Shown here one piece after another: positions 7,801 through 12,186 of a DNA stretch of 12,186 nt. The DNA comes from Gammaproteobacteria bacterium (GTDB taxonomy: Bacteria > Pseudomonadota > Gammaproteobacteria > Xanthomonadales > Marinicellaceae): contig JAUHXW010000060.1 in the NCBI GenBank assembly GCA_030426705.1, positions 1-12,186 on the forward strand, written 5' to 3'. The notes under the pieces were generated by a model, which saw nothing but the letters and a program-made list of their open reading frames with translations, searched no databases and was not told the origin of the DNA. Position 1 is the stretch's first letter, and each line of letters begins with the position of its first letter. The translations under genes were made by a program, and so were the position numbers.

Positions 7801-10186
7801 AACCAATGCAGTTAGTTTTGGCATGTCATTTGATGGACCAACTACTGCTACAGGAACAGCTGTTATCACATTCAATATCAATAACGCTGCCACCATCAAT
7901 ACCAGTAATATGGCATTTACCCATGATTTAGTCGCTGTCATACCTGGCTTGGTGGCCACAGGTTTACCAATAAATGATGTCTGTGGAAGTGGCTCACAAT
8001 TATCTGGCACTTCGGTGATTGCCTTTACTGCTGGTAATTTGTTGGCCGGCACCAATTGTACTTTCAATGTTACAGTTCAGGTGCCCGTCACCGCAACTGC
8101 GGGAACTTACCCTAACACCACCAGTAACTTAACTGATAATGGCTTGTTTTTGGCTGCAGCTGCAAATGCCGCATTAACCATTGAACCACCACCTGCGTTC
8201 AACAAGCAATTCAGTCCCAATTTGATCGGAGTTGGACAATCCTCAACACTGCAGTTCAATATAGACAATACCACCAGTGCATTGGCGGCAAACAATTTGG
8301 ATTTCACAGATAACTTTCCGGCAGGCTTGCAAGTCGCCTCACCTGCTAATGCCAGTACTACCTGTTCAGGAGGCACCTTAACAGCCACAGTTGGTTCAAG
8401 CACATTGACATACAGCGGTGGAAGTCTTCCGGCAGGAGTAAGCTGTATGGTTGCTGTTGATGTAACAGCAGTTGCACCAGGAGTTCTGCTCAATACGACA
8501 GGCGATTTAACATCAAGTTCTGGTAATTCAGGAACTGCTAATGACACTTTAACCGTGAATCCTCAACCTGGGTTTAGCAAAGTGTTCTCACCGAATCCAA
8601 CGGTAATCAACGGCGTGGTTACATTGACATTTGCTATAGACAATGCCGCAAGTACAGTAGCCGCGACTGGTTTAGACTTTACCGACAACATGCCATCTGG
8701 TTTGATTTTGGCAACACCATCCAATGCCAGCACAACTTGTACTGGAGGCACTTTGACAGCTGTATCTGGCAGTTCAACAGTTTCATACACTGGAGGAACT
8801 GTAGCGGCTGGAGCAAGCTGTTCTGTCACAGTTGATGTGACTACTGATACAGCCGGAGACTACCTCAACACCACGGGTGATTTAACCAGCAGTTTAGGAA
8901 ACAGCGGATCGGCTACTGATACATTGACAGTCAGTGATGCATTGTTATTTGCCAAATCCTTTACACCTGATGTGATTTTAAGCGGTGATGTCTCAACCCT
9001 CACATTCACTTTGGACAACTCAGCCAACAACCAGCCAGCAACTTCTATCGACTTTATTGACAACATGCCTGTTGAAATTTTGGTTGCCAACCCAGCTAAT
9101 ATCAACAACACATGTACGGGTGGCACCTTAACGGCGACTTCTGGCTCTTCAACCATCAGCTATACTGGTGGCTCAGTGGCTGCTAATTCGACCTGTGAAA
9201 TCAGTGTTGATGTCACTTCTTCTATAATTGGCTCTTTTACCAACGTAAGTGGAACCCTCACCTCTTCTTTGGGTAACAGTGGAACCGCAACAGACATGCT
9301 TGATGTGATAAACCCGTTACTTTTTGATAAGTCCTTCATGCCTGATGTTATTGTTAGTGGTGCCTTCACAACCCTCAGTTTCACGATTGACAATACAGTC
9401 AACAATCAACCTGTGACTGCCATCGATTTTGTTGACAACATGCCTGCAGAAATTCTGATTGCCACCCCTTCGAATATCAGCAATACATGTACGGGTGGTA
9501 CATTAACTGCTGTTTCAGGCACATCGAGCATCAATTATTCGGGTGGATCTGTGGCAGCCAATTCAAGCTGTAGCATCAGTGTTGATGTCACATCATCAAC
9601 CCTTGGATCACATACAAATCTAACCGGTGATTTAACCTCTTCTTCCGGTAACAGTGGAACCGCAACTGACACTTTAACAGTTGAATTGGGGTTAACAATG
9701 AATAAAACTTTTACCAATAACTCGGTTTCAGCAGGCGGTAATGTAGAAATGATTCTTGAGTTGACCAATCAGTCTTCATTGAATGCAACACAAATATCCT
9801 TTAGTGATGATTTAAGTGCTTTTGTTCCAGGCGCAACTGCACTGAACTTACCTTTGAATGACGTTTGTGGTTCAGGTTCTTTGGTATCAGGTTCTCAGTT
9901 AATTTCTCTGACTGGCGGCAGTTTGAATGGCGGCGATAGCTGTCAAATATCTATACAGGTCAGTATACCTAATAACACAGCCACAGGTGCATACATTAAC
10001 ACCACTGGCCCAATAACCGCAGATATTGGCGGAAATGCTGTTGATGGTGGTACTGGAAGTACCGATAATGCTATTCTTAATATCAATGGTGTCTTGATAA
10101 TGGTGCCCACTTCAAGCTTCACAGGATTGTTGTTGTTGACAATCCTGCTGTTGATGATTGGGCAACGTTGGTTCATAAGAAGATAA
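4871..10186 (+). CDS. Giant exported repeat protein, 13 DUF11/DUF7933-type Ig-like units with IPTL-CTERM-like tail
   Basis: A 1771-residue protein with a signal peptide (cut after VLA, residue 22), 13 tandem units of mostly 124-138 residues covering 23-1744, and a 27-residue C-terminal tail. Each unit runs: aromatic/K-x-F-x-D/P start, an LxFTIxN strand, FTDDL or FTDNMP, a first Cys, an FTGGxL turn, a second Cys, a hydrophobic strand, then YxNTT. These are bacterial Ig-like stalk domains of the DUF11 group; units 9-12 best fit what I recall as DUF7933. The unit consensus contains exactly two Cys at fixed places, suggesting one disulfide per domain. The tail has VPTSSFTG, about 15 hydrophobic residues and a terminal RR, like a divergent IPTL-CTERM signal. 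Likely a surface rod or adhesin; ligand unknown. AAGGGG lies 7 bases before the ATG. Codon use looks like that of the neighbours. Confidence 0.88.
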   Translation: MKFQNRAMCLLICFLSTTSVLAQPSLSKIFTPDNIGPGAHSQITFTITNDSGTPVTNLSFTDVLPAAVDIGDPGILSTDCDLGLSGSLIANDGGSTITLTDAEIGANQSCSIHVFVTSSVIGMHTNPAVTLNSSAGSSMSLAVDLTVASDRPGFSKSFSPSTVPFGQRSTLTFTIDNSLNADTMNSLRFTDNFPTGILVADPPNLTTDCTDAEITAVPDTNFLEMLGTNLLNAGTTCTISLDVVGSNIGTVDNQTSDFTSNSGFTQLSSGMALASLELTGTPLTLTKEFTNDPVVPGSHVELSFTISNFDRNFSASNLAFFDDLTTLAPPLAGLTFDSLLFNDCGGSVSGANTTLIDFSGGNLAAASSCQIKVQLSIPVGATTGIYTNTTSTVTGTVDGNFIAGNQASDDLFINFAPVFTKEFIDDPAAAGGSTTLRFTITNTDPNGAITDLTFSDDIGGVIFPRTGTVPNMAANGLVAAGGLDPEPLIDPCGAGSVLTIPDPNDTNPSPPFPNFPPDPTLLNFSGGNLAAAGNPGDSCTFDVVLDIPLETPSGTYTNTTTNLASTNEVYTAATDDLLVIAAPSLVKSFSDDPVAPGGSVTLEFRLSNSENAPTDATAISFTDDMSFLPGIIINLPPTPDPPCGAGSTLTAPGNVLTLTGGSLLPSEECTFSVTLDIPVATTPGTYTNVTSNVSATISGISTASDPATADLRVSGLLFSKSFVDDPVVAGDIVTLRFDIENIHPIENATNITFSDSLANVLPGTPDLSAILPPTMDTCGGVMSGTTLITYSGGSVATGTSCSIEINVQVPLGAPDGQYNNITSSLTATQGSNVSIDPAADILTINSTVIGLNKIFTDDPVNPGNQVTLEFTVTNLDSNNALTDISFTDDLDAVLTGLTATGLPANDICGAGSQLSGINLLSFTGGNLAAGGSCTFSVTLQVPAATTPGMYLNTTSTATGLLNGLAVTGNSASDILNVTNAVSFGMSFDGPTTATGTAVITFNINNAATINTSNMAFTHDLVAVIPGLVATGLPINDVCGSGSQLSGTSVIAFTAGNLLAGTNCTFNVTVQVPVTATAGTYPNTTSNLTDNGLFLAAAANAALTIEPPPAFNKQFSPNLIGVGQSSTLQFNIDNTTSALAANNLDFTDNFPAGLQVASPANASTTCSGGTLTATVGSSTLTYSGGSLPAGVSCMVAVDVTAVAPGVLLNTTGDLTSSSGNSGTANDTLTVNPQPGFSKVFSPNPTVINGVVTLTFAIDNAASTVAATGLDFTDNMPSGLILATPSNASTTCTGGTLTAVSGSSTVSYTGGTVAAGASCSVTVDVTTDTAGDYLNTTGDLTSSLGNSGSATDTLTVSDALLFAKSFTPDVILSGDVSTLTFTLDNSANNQPATSIDFIDNMPVEILVANPANINNTCTGGTLTATSGSSTISYTGGSVAANSTCEISVDVTSSIIGSFTNVSGTLTSSLGNSGTATDMLDVINPLLFDKSFMPDVIVSGAFTTLSFTIDNTVNNQPVTAIDFVDNMPAEILIATPSNISNTCTGGTLTAVSGTSSINYSGGSVAANSSCSISVDVTSSTLGSHTNLTGDLTSSSGNSGTATDTLTVELGLTMNKTFTNNSVSAGGNVEMILELTNQSSLNATQISFSDDLSAFVPGATALNLPLNDVCGSGSLVSGSQLISLTGGSLNGGDSCQISIQVSIPNNTATGAYINTTGPITADIGGNAVDGGTGSTDNAILNINGVLIMVPTSSFTGLLLLTILLLMIGQRWFIRR
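4937..10102 (+). repeat. Thirteen tandem coding repeats of about 375-500 bp
   Basis: Units begin near 4937, 5321, 5714, 6116, 6614, 7010, 7412, 7811, 8192, 8567, 8939, 9314 and 9689; the last ends at 10102. Two subtypes alternate in blocks. Type B (units 1, 2, 9-12) opens with SFSP/FTPD and has a TxC site followed by GGTLTA in the later members. Type A (units 3-8, 13) opens with F-x-DDP and has a CGxGS or CGG site. Unit 4 is longest (498 bp) because of a proline-rich insertion. The units are clearly related in protein but well diverged in DNA, except 11 and 12. Confidence 0.9.
8939..9688 (+). repeat. Youngest-looking duplication: repeat units 11 and 12
   Basis: Both units are exactly 375 bp and align without gaps. 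A hand count gives about 88 of 125 residues identical, more than other neighbouring pairs appear to share. DNA-level identity survives in patches, such as GGTAACAGTGGAACCGCAAC present near the end of each unit. Confidence 0.75.
10103..10183 (+). other. IPTL-CTERM-like C-terminal sorting segment
   Basis: Residues 1745-1771 have the tripartite plan of exosortase-type signals: a VPTSSFTG motif, a Leu-rich membrane segment, and a basic RR end. Aligned with the IPTLSEWG consensus, P, T, S and G are kept while L and W are lost. IPTL-CTERM proteins are known to be paired with exosortase H; no such enzyme is in this window. Confidence 0.6.
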
Positions 10187-10207
10187 AAGTACCATAAGCT
10201 AAGCAAT

Positions 10208-10238
10208 AAAGAGGCTCGCAAATGTGTGAGCCTCTTTT
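10208..10238 (+). terminator. Rho-independent terminator after the giant repeat protein
   Basis: AAAGAGGCTC (10208-10217) pairs with GAGCCTCTTT (10228-10237). The stem can extend inward by GCA/TGT (one G-T wobble) to 13 bp with a four-base AATG loop. Four T follow within 10235-10238. Confidence 0.88.
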
Positions 10239-10245
10239 GTTTCAT

Positions 10246-10299
10246 ATAACATTTTTTAAAAATTGTTATTACGTTAGCACTTTTTGTTATTTCTAAAAT
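10246..10299. promoter_or_regulatory. Palindrome and spaced half-sites upstream of cysJ, candidate CysB-type operator/promoter
   Basis: ATAACATTTTTT (10246-10257) and AAAAATTGTTAT (10258-10269) form a 24-bp palindrome with one mismatched pair. TTGTTATT at 10263-10270 recurs at 10284-10291, 21 bp on, two helical turns away. TAAAAT (10294-10299) is a possible -10 box, with only a poor -35 (ACGTTA, 10271-10276) 17 bases before it, which would suit an activator-dependent promoter. In enterobacteria cysJIH is activated by the LysR-type regulator CysB; that this site is CysB's is inference from position only. Confidence 0.4.
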
Positions 10300-10339
10300 A
10301 TCTTTTAGCCATCTAAACTTCCGATTTCAATGTTTATTT

Positions 10340-10344
10340 GGAAG
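10340..10344 (+). promoter_or_regulatory. cysJ: Ribosome binding site that fixes the cysJ start
   Basis: GGAAG lies 5 bases before the ATG at 10350. The in-frame TTG at 10338 overlaps this site's upstream edge and is rejected as start. Confidence 0.7.
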
Positions 10345-10349
10345 TGAAG

Positions 10350-12134
10350 ATGCTGTCTCACCTTGGAACAATACAACCGCTGAAGTCAGGACAATTAGAA
10401 AAACTGACCTCGGCACTGACAGAACTGAATGCCGAACAGAAAATCTGGTTATCCGGTTTCTTGGCCGGACAGGCTTTGAACCACAAACCTGATCAGATTA
10501 ATGAACTGGCTACAACGGCTCAAGTTAAACCTCAATTAACTGTTTTGTATGGCAGTCAAACCGGTAATGCGCAGACATTGGCCGAACAATTCAAATCCGA
10601 AGCAGAATCTAAAGGAATCGCTACAACCCTGATTTCTTTGGCAGATTACAAACCCAGAAGTATCCTCAAGGAACAATATGTGGTGTTGCTGGTATCAACC
10701 CATGGCGAAGGGGATCCACCGGATGATGCAGAGATTTTCCATGAATTTATCTTTGCTGACAAAGCGCCAGATCTCAGTAAACTCAGCTATGCCGTACTGG
10801 CTTTGGGTGACTCCAGTTATGAACAGTTTTGTCAAACCGGTATTGAATTTGACCAACAGCTCGAAAAATTGGGAGCCACCAGATTGGTTGACCGTGTTGA
10901 TTGTGATTTGGATTTTGCCGAAGATGCGCAACAATGGCAACTACAAACTTTGACCAAATTGAGTGAAAACATTGAAATAATAGGAGCACCTGCTTCCAAT
11001 GTGGTGCCATTGGCTGAATACCAAACCACAAAGTTCAATCGCCAAAATCCTTTTAGCGCAGAAGTCATCACCACCCAAAAAATCACTGCCGATGACTCTG
11101 TTAAAAACATTCATCACATCGAATTATCTTTGGAAGACAGTGGCATCAATTACACACCAGGAGACAGTTTGGCGGTGCTGGCGAAAAACCCCAAAGCACA
11201 TGTTCAACAATTGATTACTCAACTCAATCTCGATTCACAAGAACAAGTCATCATCAACAATAAAACACTGACTTTCGAACAAGCCTTGATTGGACACAAG
11301 GAAATCAGCCTGTTAAACCGCAAGTTCCTTAATTTTGTCGCTGAACAAACGAGCCATGCTGAATTACAACAAATACTCAACACACAAACAGACTTTGAAA
11401 AGTTTGTTACCATGAGACAATTGATTGATGTAATTCGGGAATATCCCATAAATCTCACAGCCCAACAATGGGTGGATCAATTACCCAACATCACGCCCAG
11501 GTCTTATTCGATTGCTTCAAGCCTGCATGCCAATCCTGAAGAAGTACACCTGACTGTGGCACTGGTTGAAACTCAGGAAAATCGCACTGGTTTGGTCAGT
11601 GGTTATTTGAATCAACAACTGGCTTTAGGAGATGAAGTAGAAGTTTACGTAGAACCCAATAAGCACTTCAGATTACCGGAAGATGGCGACACACCGATCA
11701 TCATGATTGGTCCAGGTACAGGCGTGGCACCGTTCCGGGCTTTTATTCAGGAACGTGATGCTTTGGGTCACCGAGGTGAGAACTGGTTGTTTTTTGGCAA
11801 CCCCAATTTTGCTTCAGATTTCTTGTATCAACTGGAATGGCAAAAATATATTCAGACTGGGGCTCTACATCATCTTGACTTGGCCTTTTCTCGTGATCAA
11901 ACCGAAAAAATCTATGTGCAACATCGCATACAAGAACGAGCAGCGCAAGTTTGGCAATGGCTGGAGCGTGGTGCGCATATTTACCTGTGTGGTGACAAAA
12001 ACCACATGGCCAAAGATGTGGAATACGCTTTGCTGCAGATCATCCAGCAGCAAGGCCAATTATCTGAACCTCAGGCACAAGATTTCCTGAAAAGCCTTAA
12101 ACGTACCAAACGCTATCAAAAGGATGTTTACTGA
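10350..12134 (+). CDS. cysJ: NADPH-dependent assimilatory sulfite reductase, flavoprotein subunit (CysJ)
   Basis: Takes electrons from NADPH through FAD and FMN and passes them to the sirohaem subunit CysI for reduction of sulfite to sulfide in cysteine synthesis; cytoplasmic. At 594 residues it is close to the 599 of E. coli CysJ. The flavodoxin domain (about 63-205) shows the FMN sites YGSQTGNAQ (67-75), STHGEG (116-121) and LGDSSYE (152-158). A linker and connecting domain (about 230-380) follow. FAD contacts are RSYSIAS (384-390) and GLVSGYL (414-420). The NADPH site is GPGTGVAPFRAF (454-465), SRDQTEKIYVQ (514-524) and CGDKNHMAKDV (547-557). The chain ends RYQKDVY, with the terminal Tyr expected to stack on FAD. 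All key motifs are present. It heads an operon: the next ATG is one base after its stop. Confidence 0.97.
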   Translation: MLSHLGTIQPLKSGQLEKLTSALTELNAEQKIWLSGFLAGQALNHKPDQINELATTAQVKPQLTVLYGSQTGNAQTLAEQFKSEAESKGIATTLISLADYKPRSILKEQYVVLLVSTHGEGDPPDDAEIFHEFIFADKAPDLSKLSYAVLALGDSSYEQFCQTGIEFDQQLEKLGATRLVDRVDCDLDFAEDAQQWQLQTLTKLSENIEIIGAPASNVVPLAEYQTTKFNRQNPFSAEVITTQKITADDSVKNIHHIELSLEDSGINYTPGDSLAVLAKNPKAHVQQLITQLNLDSQEQVIINNKTLTFEQALIGHKEISLLNRKFLNFVAEQTSHAELQQILNTQTDFEKFVTMRQLIDVIREYPINLTAQQWVDQLPNITPRSYSIASSLHANPEEVHLTVALVETQENRTGLVSGYLNQQLALGDEVEVYVEPNKHFRLPEDGDTPIIMIGPGTGVAPFRAFIQERDALGHRGENWLFFGNPNFASDFLYQLEWQKYIQTGALHHLDLAFSRDQTEKIYVQHRIQERAAQVWQWLERGAHIYLCGDKNHMAKDVEYALLQIIQQQGQLSEPQAQDFLKSLKRTKRYQKDVY

Positions 12135-12135
12135 C

Positions 12136-12186
12136 ATGACTGACAACCCCAAACAATTAGAACACGTAGAAATCATCAAGACTGAC
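12136..12186 (+). CDS. cysI: Probable sulfite reductase hemoprotein subunit (CysI), first 17 codons only
   Basis: An ATG one base after the cysJ stop opens a frame, MTDNPKQLEHVEIIKTD, that continues past the window edge. AAGGA (12120-12124) lies 11 bases upstream inside the cysJ end. The visible residues carry no diagnostic motif, since the sirohaem and Fe4S4 cysteines of CysI are near its C-terminus. The name rests on the common cysJ-cysI order and on the tight translational spacing. An alternative would be another sulfate-assimilation gene such as cysH. Confidence 0.6.
   Translation, partial: MTDNPKQLEHVEIIKTD

Noticed and set aside
4987..8067. Long minus-strand open frames opposite the repeat protein, for example 4987-5628 and 7237-8067
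   Set aside because: They follow the repeat phase of the sense gene, which is rich in Thr, Ser, Gly and Asn codons, and their translations show no recognisable domain and no start signals. They are antisense shadows.
8192..9688. Regular repeats of about 375 bp as a CRISPR or noncoding satellite array
   Set aside because: The repeats are in-frame protein domains, far too long for CRISPR repeats and diverged at synonymous sites.
10338..10349. TTG at 10338 as start of cysJ
   Set aside because: The ATG at 10350 has GGAAG 5 bases upstream and gives a length matching the family.

Overview
The window looks like a chromosomal segment of a moderately AT-rich, probably marine gammaproteobacterium. 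Evidence for this is a CysJ with a clearly gammaproteobacterial layout followed directly by a probable cysI, a FmdB-type zinc ribbon gene, a POT-family peptide transporter, and long exported surface proteins, one of which ends in an IPTL-CTERM-like sorting tail. The combination would fit Marinicella-like bacteria, but that genus is a guess from memory of gene content. I saw no rRNA, tRNA, CRISPR array, transposase or prophage gene.

Layout, all genes on the + strand. (1) 1-1688: the 3' part of a proton-coupled peptide transporter, closed by a strong terminator. (2) 1757-2059: a small FmdB-type zinc ribbon protein that starts only 10 bases after that terminator. (3) 2127-2888: an exported protein with a class I SAM-methyltransferase fold, closed by a terminator at 2917-2947. 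(4) 3099-4694: an exported tail-fibre-like protein with a C-terminal Peptidase_S74 intramolecular chaperone, followed by a terminator at 4705-4742. (5) 4871-10186: a 1771-residue exported protein built from 13 Ig-like DUF11/DUF7933-type repeats and a C-terminal VPT...TM...RR tail, with a terminator at 10208-10238. (6) 10350-12134: cysJ, followed after one base by the first 17 codons of what is probably cysI.

The genes do not form one pathway. Most are separate units delimited by intrinsic terminators. The only clear operon is cysJ-cysI, for NADPH-dependent sulfite reduction in cysteine synthesis, preceded by an AT-rich palindrome and spaced half-sites that could be a LysR-type (CysB) operator. 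The middle 7 kb encodes two large secreted or surface proteins side by side. One is presumably a self-processing trimer. The other is a disulfide-stapled repeat rod that could be anchored by an exosortase-type system not present in the window. These two, together with an unusual insertion of hydrophobic segments in the transporter and several leader-region dyads, are the parts most worth a second look. I did not find convincing evidence for a new multi-gene system.
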